Notes under the pieces: generated by a model
Database searches by the model: none
What the model was told of the DNA's origin: nothing
The model's input: the letters and a program-made list of their open reading frames with translations, nothing else
Position numbers and translations under genes: made by a program
Part shown: in pieces, positions 47,341 through 60,400 of the stretch
How the letters are laid out: each line of letters begins with the position of its first letter
How positions within the stretch are numbered: the stretch's first letter is position 1
Assembly (NCBI GenBank): GCA_007922305.1
Contig: ML677341.1
Coordinates: forward strand, 68,320,663-68,384,662
Source of the DNA: Dermatemys mawii
Lineage: Eukaryota; Chordata; Testudines; Dermatemydidae
Length of the DNA stretch: 64,000 nucleotides
Direction: 5' to 3'

Positions 47341-50300
47341 AGCAGGGAGCGCTAACTGAATCTGTAGCATGCTTGCTATTGTAAATTGAGTGGGGCTGGA
47401 GACTTTGTAAGGCACTCCTTGTTTGAGGATCATGGCTGCTGCTCATTTAGAATCAAGCCAAATGTTGCAAAATGTAAATTTAAGCTTGAACACTTTCTAA
47501 GCCACTTTGGCGCCTTTTGAAAAACATTTCAGGCCTGAAGTCTGCTTTATTCATATCGATGGGAGGTTTTTTACTGAGTGTAATGGAAGCAGGTTCAAGC
47601 CCTTGTGATGACATTTTATTGATCTTGTAGAGAAATATTGATCTAGAAGTTGAAAGAATTTTAATAATATAGAGAAAACAAGATATATTGGATTCTCTTA
47701 TAAAGTAAGAGCAGAAAACTCTTTAAATAGATAGTAACTCCTGCAGAGGATATTTGTATTGTTACCTAACAAGCTCTAGAAACATTGCAATGATATCACA
47801 TTTCACTCTGCTGCTTTATACCCAGGGAAGGATGAGGAAAAAAGATGAACCACCACTTTGCCTGTGTTGTTGTAACATATGTGTCCACTCTACTTAGGAA
47901 GAATCTTTGACTGACCTTGTTGAGAAGAATGAAGAATATGGCAAATGAAATGAGAATGAAGGGAATATCCATCTGAAAACTGAGACATGCAGTTAAAGTT
48001 CATCTTATTTTAATCTTCATGGTATGTTCAAATTTATTTCACTTTGTCAGTAAGCTCATATAAGATAGTTTAATTGAAAAATACCCTTTTCTCAATGGGA
48101 TTTATGCTTTTAAACAGGTAAAACTCCATTATCATTAGTGTGCAAATTATGTCAATAAGCCCAAGGAAAAATCAATGGGAATATTTCCCTCAGGGTCTAG
48201 CATACTGATTATAAAAATATTAATACTTAATACCTTTATTACTCTCATATCTCCGCAACTGAAACATATAATGATCTATCTTAGCCATTTGTAAGGAATA
48301 CATGATGTGAGCAAGTCCTTCAAATGCTGGTTTGTTTGAGAAGATTTACTTTTTGGACAAAAGTGCAAGACGGGCAAGGGGAAAGAGCTGAATGCAAATT
48401 CATGTCTATCTTTGAAGGCATTTTATATATATATACACATGACCATTTTGTAACCCTATGTGTAAATCTGACACATATCAGACCTGATAAGGTAGATATT
48501 TCAAATTATAAGATACTCCTCTCTGTAGTAACACTTTGTCATCTTCTGTAATAAAACTTCAGCTTTCCTAGGATGAATTACAAATGTTTGCTCTCAAGCA
48601 AAGCATAAATATAAATGTTGACAGTGTCATGCAACACTAACTTCTGTCATCCTTACCAGTAGCTTGCTACTACATGTACAATAGCAGGTGAAGCTCATTT
48701 GTAAAAAGAAACTATACAGATTGCTTGGAGGGAAACATATGTCAGTGTTGCTTGATTTCTGTTTAGTTTGACTTCTGTTGTTTAAGAATGCAGAGATATT
48801 TTTAACTGAATTATTTTTAGCTTCCTGCGAGAACTGCACTATTTAAAGGTCAATTATCATGTCTGATGTAAATTGATTTTTCAAGAACTTTTTATTACGT
48901 GGCTACAAAGAAACTGGACCAATGTGTTTTCATCCTTAGGATCAAATTATTTTACAAAATGAGAACAAAAAACCTCTCTTTAACAAATAAGTAAATATGA
49001 AAAAGGGGTATATCCATATTGTCAGATACTTTTTTTGCCCAATCTTATCCCCACTGAACTCAGTAGGAGATTTTCCCATTGATTTCAATAGTAGCAGGAT
49101 CAGGCCTAACATGTACAGGTGTGTTTGAGTATTTCTGACACAAGGGTGAGGGGAGAGAGGATTGTAAGACACTCACATTTAAAGTATTCATTTTATGAAT
49201 ATATTTAAAAAATAATTAAGGCCTTTTATGATGTGGTTTTAGCACAAATGCCTCTCTCCCTGCAGACTTAGAGGTGCAGGGCTTTGTCTGGGCCAGCAGA
49301 GGGAAGAAAACTGTTGTTTCCTTAAAGGATTGTGCCCCCGTCCAGAGTTGAGGAGTGGGATCCTGTTTCTCATTGGCTGGAGCAGCACAAGCTTATTGGC
49401 TCCCATGCACTCAAAGGAAGGGCTAATAAACCTTTTCTCCTGCCCCAGCAGTGCCACTTGTACAGGGAAGGAAATCTCTCCCATTGGATTAGAATAGCAT
49501 TGGGTTTTGGGGCCTTGCTGTGGTATCATTCTAGTAACCATTTGGGTGCTGGGAATGAATTTACCTCTTCACTGCCAGGTGGTGGGAGGTTTTTTTCATC
49601 TTCCTCTCAACAGCCCAGGGACCCAGTGGCTAGGCTAGGTTATAAAATTTATTTTGTTGCAACTTGTATGTGCCCAGTGCAAGTACTTGTTCAGAGGCAG
49701 GTCTGGTTCCCTACACTGAGATTGGAAACAGATTAGAAGATATCTTCTAAAGAAAGATTGGGTTCCTAATGTCTGGGTACAGTAGGAAGACAGCCCCATC
49801 TTCCTCACCCTCCTTAGCCCTCAGACAAAGAGAGGGTGATGGGGTCTCAGCAACATCACTTAGACCAGGTTAGCTGCTGTCAGCTCTCCACCAGATGAAG
49901 CAGATTACAAAGGAATTACCTGCATTGGGCAAAAAATGCTAGATAGTTCCCAGATGTGTTACTTAAAAGTTGCGGCCTGGTTAAACCATATTCTTGGTGT
50001 CTTGTCTTTCTTCCTGTGGTGTATGGGATAATGCTTCAGATTTGCCATAAATTGTATCCTTGCACCTTCTAATGAGTTTTGGCACAGTGGCCACAGTTTT
50101 TGCAGAAGCAGATTTAATGACAAAAGAAGACATAATACAATTAATTCTGACCATAAGAGTGACTCTGGTCTGACTCTGAACTATGGGTAAGTTGTCCAAA
50201 TCAAGCAATTAAAGAGATCCTCAATGCCTCATAACAGACTGCCTTATGCATTCAGCCCACTCAGGTCTGTATGACTGATTTAGACCTCAATCCTGCAAGT

Positions 50301-51062
50301 GCATGAGCCATACTCATACTCAGAAGTCTACCTGTTTCTCATTTTGGAGGCTTTAATTTGTAAACTCGCAAATCATGACAATTGTAGAGGATATGAGGTT
50401 TGCCACCACTCCAACTCTGACTGTGTTTTCTGGTAGGGTTTTCTATGCTGTCACATAAATTATTCTTCTGTCATTTTGTTGGCCGTATGAGGAGATAAAA
50501 ACACTTTCCTCAAAATACATTGCTAATTCTACTAACATTTAACGCACTGTATAAACTTATCTCCGAGGCACAAAAATCTCTAACATGATTGCAAGCTGAA
50601 ATACAACTTTCAACATTATACAGGATGGCAATAGTTTCCTGAGAGAGTAAAGCAAAAGATGGGACTGATTAATATACATTGAAAATCAAATATTATTTCA
50701 CATAAATGCAATGTCCCAGGCTGTTGCAGTTTTTGCTTTTTTATGCTGCAACTTTGAACATTATTAAAACCAACAAAACAAGGGAATTAGACAGGTATAA
50801 TCAAGGGTGATGTGTTTTTGACAGTTCTGCAGATGGCAGTAGAAGGGAGGGAGGAAGGGAGACCCCATTCCTAAAGTAGTTATTGATAACTTTGTTAAAA
50901 TTAAGGAGTGTTTTACATATTGTCTTTTGAGAATTTGACACTAGTTATTATTAAACCTACAGCTGGATGTCTTCTAGATTTTTAAGTTACGACAATTTTA
51001 CATGTGGATTTTACATATGGTCCACCAGAAGACCTAGAACAGTGCCACAGCGCAGAATGTTA
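47341..51062. other. No supported gene; one GC-richer block
   Basis: Mostly AT-rich. At about 49230-49740 there is a GC-richer block with a 134-codon plus-strand frame (49332-49736) and a 100-codon minus-strand frame overlapping it. Frames open on both strands, together with a text reminiscent of dispersed turtle repeats ('ctgccaggtggtgggaggtttttttcatcttcctctc'), suggest a repeat rather than a gene. Near 49050-49110 there is another 'tcccattgatttcaatag...gcaggatcaggcc' repeat scrap. Confidence 0.4.
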
Positions 51063-51698
51063 CTATTTTGTGGATACGCAGGCCTCTCTTTGCTTTGTTT
51101 GATGCCTTACAGTGCACTCCAAAGCATTCAGGTATTCAGTGCCACCACACAATCTTTGTATTGTCTTATGCTTAATACTCAACAGTGCTCTCGATACTGT
51201 CTTTTGTATGGAGCAATGCTTTAAAGCAGAGGAGACTATTCTTCCAATATTTATACAATGTGAAAATGATAATAGAGTCAAATATTCCTCTTTTGTACAT
51301 GTTTTGGGGGTTTTATCTTCAAAACAGAGAAGGATTTCTTTGGGGATTTGAGTGTCTAAATCTATGTTCTCTCCAACATATGAAATGACAGGCCATTCAA
51401 AATGCCCAAATATTAATTTTTGTGGCATGTCTGTATATTCATCTGTCAACCTTGGGTGAATTTTCTGAATTTCTATTAGCTTGTCCCAAACTGCTGGCAA
51501 GCTAAATTTCTCTAACAGGCATCAATTCGCTGTATTAAATGCCTGTTCTGCCCTGCAAGACATATTGATTATTTTTTTCTCAGCAAAGTGACAAATACCA
51601 TTTTCATGACTATAATAGAGATTGATTACAATTTTATGGAACACAGAGGGAGCTGATCTTGCAGAGACAACCTTGGGGCATATAAAAATTGAAAAAAA
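51063..51698 (-). pseudogene. Protein-like minus-strand relic with one in-frame stop, unidentified
   Basis: A single minus-strand frame runs from 51698 to 51063 (about 211 codons) interrupted only by one TGA at 51524-51522. Segments on both sides look like real protein, for example SVFHKIVINLYYSHENGICH before the stop and LPAVWDKLIEIQKIHPRLTD and EWPVISYVGENIDLDTQIP after it. Open length this great is unlikely by chance in such AT-rich DNA. No poly(A) tail or target duplication was seen at the 3' side, so a processed pseudogene is not proven. It could also be the last exon of a decayed gene. I do not recognise the family. Confidence 0.45.
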
Positions 51699-53364
51699 TC
51701 ATTTGAATTAATAAAGAAATTAATGAATTGATGTCTTGCTGATGAAGCCAAAGAATTTTTGCGATAATGAAAATACTGTAGATGCATGGTCGTTGCTGAG
51801 TGGGGAGGCGAGCTTAAATGTATTTATAGCAGCTGGTTTCTGAACTCATTTGCAAAAATGCAAGGAGCCCAAACCTAAACGTGACTTCAAAATCTTCTTT
51901 GTCTATTAAAGCACATGTAATTATATAATGTCGGACCAAAGTCATATCTTTATTGATACAAAATAAATCTGAAAAAGTGAGAAATTAGTTTGGGCTTTTT
52001 GTGCTGTGTGATTCGTTTTAAGCATAAATAGAACCAATTCCTTTAAGGCTTTTTCCATTTACCGTGGACAAATGTTTTAGATCCTAATTTACTGATTGTC
52101 ATGTTAATTTTCGAACCAGATTCCTATACCCTTCCACTTTAACAATGTACTCCACTATTAACTTCTGTGGGGCCACAGTGGGGCAAGGTGTATAAATAAG
52201 GTTGGGCATCTAAATCTGACAAAAGTTAGTTTATTCATGGCATTGATGCCACTGTAAAGCAAGTTATAATAGCAACAAAACTCATGTTAGGCATTAGGTG
52301 ACGCTCATAACAGTATTTGAAATGTCATGTGTGTATTATTTGTTTGGTTGTCTTAGTCCAATAATGTAGTATTTGCTGATAATCTCTTATTGATACCGTT
52401 TTTAGTATACATATTGTAAAAGTAAAAATGTGTTTAAAATGATTGGATATTCATCCTTATTATTTCCATTTTAGAAAACATTTTATCTTTTCCTATACAT
52501 ATACATTTTTTTAAAATGGGGTGTGACTAGCAGTTTAGCTGAAAATCACAGGCAGGCTGAAAATAAGACCAGGGGGAAAAAAAGTCACACTAGTTAATGG
52601 CTACTTCCCCCTTTACTAATAGTAGTTTTTATTACTGTAATTCGCAATAAACTTTATTCTTTTATCAGTGAAAAAGTATAAAGAATATTCAAGTACTGTT
52701 GTTAAAGTTTTACATTTAGAAATCTAGACACTGAGATAAATTTTCAAAAGGATATACGTGATATACTGGTGCAAACTTAGTCACAGTGCAAGCAAATTAT
52801 GGAATTCCACATTTTGCATATATGACAGGAAAGCTTGAGTTTTCTAAATAAATAAATAAACAATCCTTCCTCCCTAACAAAGTGAAGGCTAATCAAGGCT
52901 CTTACTTTCTATCAAACGAAATCAATGTGGGTTTTTTAAAGAACGGCTGGTTACTAGAGGGATTGTAGTCCAATACCAAATATATAAAAAAAGAAAAGCC
53001 TGCTATGGTGTATGGATGGACAATATTTCTCCAATTTATAGTATTAAAAATTGGTTTCAGATTTTTCTTTTTGTTGTGCAAAATGTGGCTGAAACATAAC
53101 TTTTAAAATAACTTCAAATTCTTTTGCTTTAAAGGAGTGACCATTGAAAGAGTCACATGTCACATTTTCCCCTTCTGTTGGAAAAAAATATCCATGAATA
53201 TAATTTTATAATGGAAAATTTGGTTGTCAGTAAGTAGCAGATGCCAAGAGCTGAACACCCATTATTCCTCACACCGTATTTGGCACTTCAGTAGTAATTA
53301 AAAATAATAATGAAGCTAGTTTGTGTGTTTAGCCACTCTTTTCACGTATTTGATATTTTCCAAG
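51699..53364. other. No gene seen
   Basis: Very AT-rich DNA without named repeats or splice-supported frames. Confidence 0.5.
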
Positions 53365-53508
53365 TCTGGTCTCTGCCCAAAGGGGATTTTTTTAAAAGTT
53401 TCAACAAGAAGGTCCTGCTCTTTTCAGAGGTGAGGAGAGTGGAAGAATTCATCCATTGTCTGGCTGCACCGGAAGAAAGACAGGATGCAGTGGATAGATA
53501 TTTCAGTG
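53365..53508 (+). CDS. Weak exon candidate, plus strand
   Basis: The acceptor tattttccaag ends at 53364 and a donor GTG|GTAAAA follows at 53509. The frame is open and includes RRVEEFIHCLAAPEERQDAV. Both splice sites are mediocre and nothing is recognised. It could be a distal exon of the plus-strand gene at 28-34 kb or chance. Confidence 0.15.
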
Positions 53509-54480
53509 GTAAAAATAGCCAAATATAATCTCCTGAGCCAAAATTGGGAAAGCTCTTTCTTTAAAATACACCACCTTCCAACCTCCCTCCACCCCCAAAA
53601 GCCCCCATAAACTAGTCAATTCTATGATGATGTTAGGGGTACATGAAAATGCAAGTTTATGCTCTGAAAACTCAGGAAATGATTATATTGAAGTTGCAGG
53701 CACAATCTGAATTTATCCCTCCTTAAATATACACGTTACTATGCAGTCTGTAATTACATGATCACCTACTGTTTCTCGGATAATACAGTACAATATGTTG
53801 TGTACCCTTTTTTATTTTAATAGCCTCTTAATAGAATTCCGCAAAAACTCTCTTCAGAAATGTTGCACGTCCACACCATTTTGTGAAGCAATAAACTTTG
53901 GTTGATCATAAAATGGTGACAGAGTGATAGTTAAAATAAGCTATTACTCCCCTTTAAAATAAATACTTTGTTTTTAACAGAAGCAGTGCAATATATTTAG
54001 CTGCTTATGGCTCAGTGAAAATATTTGTTATTTTTAAAATTAAATTTCAAACCAATACATGAAATGAGGAAGTAATACATTAAATGGCAAAAAAAAAAAT
54101 TAACTGAAAATGAATAATGTAGGTATTCCAATAATAAAAGAGGTGTAAAAACCCATATTCTATGTTTAAAGGATCTGATAGAAACGTACCCCAAAACTAC
54201 TGAAGAACGAGCATACTGCCGACTAATTCTTTGCAGCTGTTCTTGCTGTAATTTGTCATGAATGTTTTAATTTTGGAGCTGTGTTCTGAAAGAAACTGTC
54301 AATATTCTATTTTATTTATTAAATGGCTTCATACAGAAGCTGCTTATTTTTACAGCCATATTTTGAACTGTGCTGAAATTTTGGAAACTGCAAGTCCTTT
54401 ATTTAATTTGTTTTGTAAATATAAATCCATTTTGCAGAAGTAAAGTTATGACTAATGAACATGTGTGATTGATAATTTTC

Positions 54481-54530
54481 TTTTTCTTTCTTTCTTTTGT
54501 TCGTTTGTTCGTTCTTTCTTTCGTTCTTCT
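54481..54530. repeat. (TTTC/TTCG)n low-complexity tract
   Basis: A pyrimidine-rich tract of TTTC, TTTG and TTCG units. It produces a Lys/Arg/Glu-rich shadow frame on the minus strand. Confidence 0.85.
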
Positions 54531-54701
54531 TAATTGTGTTTTGTATTGGATTCAATGGGAGTTTTGCCAGAATAGGGACTTCAGGATCAAGCCCCACTTT
54601 CATGTAATAGGTGAAGCACTCTTAAATCAGTCTCTGTGGAGTTATTTAGCTGTTACCAATTACTCCTGCATTGTAAACAATCAAAGTGCTTGTATCTGCA
54701 G

Positions 54702-54820
54702 GCAGTAGATAACCTGGAAATCAAATATATCAGCTCTACACAGATCCATGAAAAGATTGGCCTGTCAGCTAAAACAAGAGTAAAAGATGTGATTGTAAAT
54801 AACACTCATAGGCCAAACAG
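54702..54820 (+). CDS. Exon candidate, plus strand, unidentified
   Basis: The acceptor gtatctgcag ends at 54701 and the donor AACAG|GTTGGT follows at 54821. The 119 bases start on a codon boundary (AVDNLEIKYISSTQIHEKIG) and end with two bases of a split codon, and the middle (LSAKTRVKDVIVNN) looks like folded protein. The starting phase agrees with the exon ending at 33797, but 21 kb separates them and other exons may lie between. The pyrimidine tract is weak. Confidence 0.3.
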
Positions 54821-57800
54821 GTTGGTGACATTTATATAAAAGAAAAAAGGGAGAGAAGCCACCTATGGCAACCAGTTGAAATCTAATTGAAAAGTTGGTG
54901 AAAATCAAATCAAAGCCTTAAAAAACTTCAAGTTTATTGTAAGTTTATTTTGCTTTGTACTACACTCACTTTCAGTTTATGGATTGCAGGCTTTCTTTGA
55001 GGCTTGGTTTGATCCATTACTCTGAGTAAACTCTGGAATAGCTTGTTGATGATGCCACAAATATGTAAAGCCTCAGCAATTTACCCTTTGTTTGAAGTAC
55101 TGAAATTATTGCTACTTAATTTTTTATATGTAGGAATTGTGTTTGGAACTAAAAGTAGTGGACGATAAAGGAAATTAGTTTAATTTTAGTATTAACAGCC
55201 TAATTTTAGTCTAGATTCAATTCCAGCATCACTTGAAAAATGTTATCTTAATTGGTTTGTTGTCACAACCATTACTTAACATTATAATATTTTTTCCTAG
55301 TTTTATTTCTCATTACTAGTGAGAAAAAATAAAAGCAAAATAAACGGTTTCCTATATTCTGATTTTTAATTGTGTAATTTTTAATTGTTTTGGTCTTATC
55401 TGATGGTTAAGACAAGAAATGGGACTATGTATGATATGATTTAAAATGATTCCTTTATTAGAAATTGTCATTTTTCAGTGATCTTGAAGTTTCATTCTGC
55501 CCCAAAGAAGTCACTGATAGTTTTGCAAGTTAGCATCATATTTACAGAGTAAGCAAATGGATTCTAAACCAGTAATATCGTTGCTGATATTTCTATATAT
55601 AGTCCTAGGTTGACCCTATTATTGGGTTCTAAGGCTTCTATCACATGAACAATACTTCGTAGGCTTTTGTTTCCCTTATAAATGAATGTGAAGAGAGTGG
55701 TAATACTTGCTTTACATCCATGTTTTAATGAAAATATTTGGTAAACCAACTGACTCTAAGGGTAAAAAGAACAAATCTATAAATTGTAATTTTCCTGAAC
55801 TGAAAATTTCTTATTAAAAGTGTGCATTCAGGACACTTTTCTTTCTCCTAAAGATAGCTACTTAATCCATTAGTGTGGGTTTTTTCTGCCAGCCTGGCTT
55901 CCTGTTGGTTTGACTGTGGAGTAGCAGGTGTACAATTCCAGAGTGTCTTTAAAAGTGGCTCAGCAGGGCTTCTGTGCCGTGTGTTCACAGGAGACAGCTC
56001 ATCTGTTTAATCCTTATGTTTTAGTCAACCTTTCTTATTATGCGGACAGAGCTCTGATGCTCAGCTGGATTTTGACTCTCAGAATGAATTGATGGAACTC
56101 TTTGATCTTTCTGTGTATTGCATCTGTTTCATCTTTCATCTTAATGCATGATCTTCACAACTCCAGCTAGTGCTTTATTTATTTTTCCACTCGAATCCAT
56201 CAATTTTACTTTGTTCTCCTTTTTTAACATTCCTTTTTATGTGCAATGAACTCGATTGCATAATTTTAATATAATGATAATTATGTTGGTATGTGTATTT
56301 AAAAATACAGAAGAAGACCAAGACAACCATGTTTATTTAGAAACATTTCCAGAGACTTGGCCAAAATTTTTAAATGAGACATACACATCTTTACAAATTT
56401 GTAAATTATTGTATACAATGTGTGTAATTAACAGACCCAATACTGAAAGGGCAAAAGATGTAATTTCATACACATTTGGAAAAACTCACCACTCAAATGA
56501 AAAAGTCTCATAAGTTCAGATTTCCAAGAGTATTTAGCTGTATAACTAGAGCTAATATCATATAACACATTCCTGAGATTTCCCATTAATATTTCAGGGT
56601 ATATGCCCTAATTCAGTACAGCATTTAGATGCAAGTCCTTCTCTATTCAGGACTGCACTTAAAAAGGTGCTTAAAATTAAGCACGTGCTTAAGTATTGTA
56701 TTGAATAGGGATGCTTTTCTGAATCATGGCTTTACTCTGTCAGACCGTTCTGATTAAAAATATTCATAGAACCATGTAGTTAGTAGCTCTGTTAAATTGC
56801 ATACTTACTAGTAGCAGTTTTTTAGCTTCAAGTACAACAGACAATAGGGGATTCCTTTTGTTGTTTTAATAAAACCAAGAAATGTGCAATTTAGTTCAAC
56901 TGAAAGACTGTAGAAGTGTAACATTTTGTAATTGTATGTTTGATTCTTACACTTATGCCAGAGAATTTGTGAATTCTCTTGTTTCCTGTAATATTTAGTC
57001 AGTGTTCAGTTGTGACATTCCAGTTGTTGTGCGTGTGGGTAATGTACAGTGCTGCAAGAGCTTTTGCAAGTGAGCAAAGAGCTGTTGGGTTTCCACAGCC
57101 AAAAGCTCAAAAGAGTTATCAAAGGGTCTTTCCTCATGAAGGGTTTACTGGCATATTTGATTGTCATATGCATCACACACAGCGTATACAAAAATGTTTG
57201 AATGACCTGAAGTCAGGTCTCACATACAGGGAAATAAACATACTGCTTTTATCCACCCACATAGAATGATGAACCTAGTTTGATCTAAGAAATCTCTTGG
57301 AAATAGGCAATAACTGGAGACTGCATTTCTCAGTGGAGTACTCCCAGTGCTGAAATTCCCTTCCTCGGTTAATCAGGCAAAGCCTGAGTCTGTTGGCCAG
57401 CAGCTCTATCTGTAAAGTCCCAGGATCTTGTCTGAGAGATGATTTTTTTAGGACTAATGGCTTAGTCCTTCATTATAATGTTGCCTATAGTATAGTATAT
57501 CAACTGAATATTGATATTACTTTAAATATTTTTGTACATGAAATATTGTGAACAGTTCATTTTTATGTAGCACAATAATTTAATTCAATTAAAACATTGA
57601 TGGTTTTTTGAGATGTGCTTTTCCCTAAAAATATAACTTTAAAATTTTCAAAGCCACCTAACTGATTAGGACACTTGTTGCTTTAATACTAATGGACGTT
57701 GGTTATCCAAATCTTCTAGATTGTTCTGAAAATCTCAGCCACATAGTACATGCATATGAACCATCCATTATGTGTATGCCAGGACCTTGAATGCAGTGTA

Positions 57801-59089
57801 CACATTTATAAAACTGATCAGACATCACAAATGTTTCTGAATGCTTAGATATATATATAATCTTTTTTTAGATAATCATATTTGCTTTGTGCTTACTTGA
57901 GGTCATTGTGTCATGAATAGGTATGGGTGATCATAAGAATAGTTGTCATCTGCAGAAAAGAAAGTGCTGTAATGTGGTTATTTTGAAATTAGATATGCTT
58001 CAAATATGTTTATATTCCCACAGTGTAATAAACATCTTTTGACCAATTTTGTTCCTTTGATGGTTTGATCATCTTTTAGTTACTGCTTGACCTTGGAATC
58101 TTACAAATGCTTGCTGTCCCCAGTCACTCCTGTCCCCAGTCACTAAGAGTAACTTAGATGTGTTCATTCTCATTTTACAGTTTATGAAAAGGAAAATGAG
58201 GCTTTGAAGAAAATAGATACTGAATTGGCCCATCTAGTCATTTTTTTGCCTTTGGTGCTGTTGCTCTAACATCTCTGAGATTAATTAGGTGCAGTATATT
58301 ATCTTTAAGGAAATTAAATAATAGACTTAAAATTAAGAAGCCCATTAAAACAACTTGGCAAATTATTGAGTCCCTCACTGGTCAGAGGTGGGCAATTTGA
58401 TGCTTTCAGTGAGATGAAGCTTTAGGTGCATCCAGGTCCTAAATCTTAGTAGTTTGGCTTTCTCAACCTTCTCCTCAGAGGATAATCCTTGAGAACAACA
58501 GATGTGCTGTTCTAATACTTTTTTGTTTCCTGATGGTTTGGGTATTTTAGTTTATACTGATTTGCTTCAGAACACTGCAGATGTGTTCTTTCAACTGTTT
58601 TATCAAGAGTCATGTACTAGAACATGTTTCTGTTATATTATTATGCATGTTCCAGTTTAGTAGAGATAAAATGTCTTCTCTGAGAAGAGGCTTCTGTTGT
58701 AAATGCACCTTTATTTTTGGAAAAATATAAATTGCTGCTTTGAAAATTAAGTAATATACCTAAAACAAAATACTATGTTGCTTGAACAGCTCAGGATTTT
58801 TTTCCCAACAAAATGTTTTATATTCATTATCTCCGTAAAAATATTCATTTAATTTAGGTTAGGTGCAGCTATCATTCACTGCACATATTTACCATCAAAT
58901 AGTATAATTCTTCCCAGTTTTCTTTAAATGAGTGTGTGCCTGTCCTTTAATCAGGAGAGGTTCACAGGTTTCAGGAAGTGTGCCAGAACCCGAAAGTTGT
59001 GGGGAACAGCATGAGAGAATGACTCTCCACCCACCAATCCACACACAATGGTGCAAGCCCTACCATTATAGGAATAAGTAATGCTAATG
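54821..59089. other. No supported gene
   Basis: AT-rich. An 85-codon plus-strand frame ending at 56513 has an upstream AG (aaaaatacag) and a protein-like middle, but the sequence is so A-rich that I do not call it. Confidence 0.4.
58114..58144. repeat. 16-bp tandem duplication
   Basis: CTGTCCCCAGTCACT occurs at 58114-58128 and again at 58130-58144 with a single C between, giving a 16-bp period. Confidence 0.95.
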
Positions 59090-59854
59090 TCAATGGTCAT
59101 AGGACTGTGACAGGTTGACTTGGACTGATGCTTGAGGCCCAATAAAAGTTTTCCCTGTGTCAAAAGCATCGTTTCTTCTTCCTGAGGATGATGCAAATCT
59201 TTTCCATCCATTCTTCATTATATAAGGCACAGGTAGCGTCTCTTTTGTGCAAGACTTTTTGGTGTCTGCAGAATCAGAAGTTAGAGTTCTCGTTTCTGGC
59301 TTGCATGTGTTTATTTTAATAGGCATCAGTTCATTTTTTGTATCACATGGAATCTTCCTATAACACAGGTATGTGCTGACTTGTCTGCTTTTTTGTGTGC
59401 AGTTGTTACTGAGTTTTGTTTTTCTGTGCCATGGCGAGGGTTTATGAAAATCCTTCTTGCATTATCCAATGACTTAGACAAGAAAGTGATTCTGCAGATA
59501 AGTATAATTGCTTGTTTTCCCTGATGGGGAAATGGTGTATGTTGTTTCTGCCTGTTGAATAGACATCAGCCCATCCACTTCCTGGATAGATAGAGGCCTA
59601 TCCCATGCTTGCAAGCCAGAAGGGGTAGTACAGTTGGCACTGGTAGTCTGCTTCAGTGTAGTAAAACTTGATATTGTGTCTGGTGCAAACAGTGTTTGAA
59701 TATCCTGAGTGATCAAGGAGATCTCTTCAACAGGTTTATCTGTACAAGAAAAGGGCAGTGGCTGACAGAGGCAAAGGAAGCTCTTCTCACTACTCTCAGG
59801 CTTGTCTCTTCCTTTATCGTCTTTGCTATAGCCCAGTAAAATCAAAGCCCTTCA
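59090..59854 (-). pseudogene. Protein-like minus-strand frame with two close stops, unidentified
   Basis: One minus-strand frame stays open from 59851 to 59477 (about 125 codons), meets TAA at 59476-59474 and TAA again three codons later, and is then open for a further 125 or so codons to a TGA at 59092-59090. Both halves read like protein: KPVEEISLITQDIQTLF and LQAWDRPLSIQEVDGLMSI before the stops, GRRNDAFDTGKTFIGPQASV after them. The upstream limit has a possible acceptor (ggcttgaag) at 59846, just after an in-frame TGA. It may be a true C-terminal exon ending at 59474 with relic sequence after it, or a pseudogene. It is Ser/Thr-rich and probably disordered. The family is not recognised. 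Confidence 0.4.
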
Positions 59855-60294
59855 AGCCAACAATCTTTTTCTGTTATAAAAACAAACCCAAGAATGTAAG
59901 TATTATTTTTCATATAATTTATCTGTATTACAGTAATGCCCACAATGGGCTAGGTGCATATAGCCTCCTTCACAGTGCTTATGATTGAAAATGCCAAATC
60001 AGATGTGATTTATTTCAGAGGTGGTTGAGTTTTGTAAAACATTTGAAGTTTTCATTCTGTTCAATAATATACACATACATTTTTGTCATGCAAGATGATT
60101 CATGTTCTGCAGTACTAAAAACAATATCTATTTCTATACTGTTGTATACCCCCCGCCCCCCAAAGCCTAATCCTTGGCTCACTCAGGAACCAATATGCTA
60201 TAGGCTCTAGGGATGGGTGAAAAATAATAGTTTTGTTTTGAAACAATGTCAGAATAGCTACAAGATACAGAGCAATATAAGGGAAATACGAACC
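59855..60294. other. No gene seen
   Basis: AT-rich with short frames only. Confidence 0.45.
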
Positions 60295-60400
60295 CCTGAG
60301 AGCAGGGATTTAAATATGGGTCTCCCACATCCCGGGTGAATGCCCTAGCCACTGGCTATTGGCTATTCTGAGGTGGGTCGCCATCTCTCTCCCATTTTGA
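60295..60400 (-). repeat. tRNA-derived SINE head (reverse orientation)
   Basis: Read on the minus strand it contains 'agtggctagggcattcacccgggatgtgggagaccc' followed by 'atatttaaatccctgctctc'. This is the layout of a tRNA-like head with A-box-like TGGCTAGGGCA and a decayed B box (usual GGTTCAAATCC). Similar text ('ggatttgaacctgggtctcccacatcccaggtgagtgccc') is common in turtle DNA as I recall. A small duplication GGCTATT-GGCTATT lies at its right end. Confidence 0.6.

Noticed and set aside
49332..49736. 134-codon plus-strand frame
   Set aside because: Overlapped by a 100-codon frame on the other strand in a GC-richer block. No motif or splice context, and the text resembles dispersed repeats.
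56256..56513. 85-codon plus-strand frame with upstream AG
   Set aside because: Very A-rich with a poor pyrimidine tract. Kept only as a note in the surrounding stretch.
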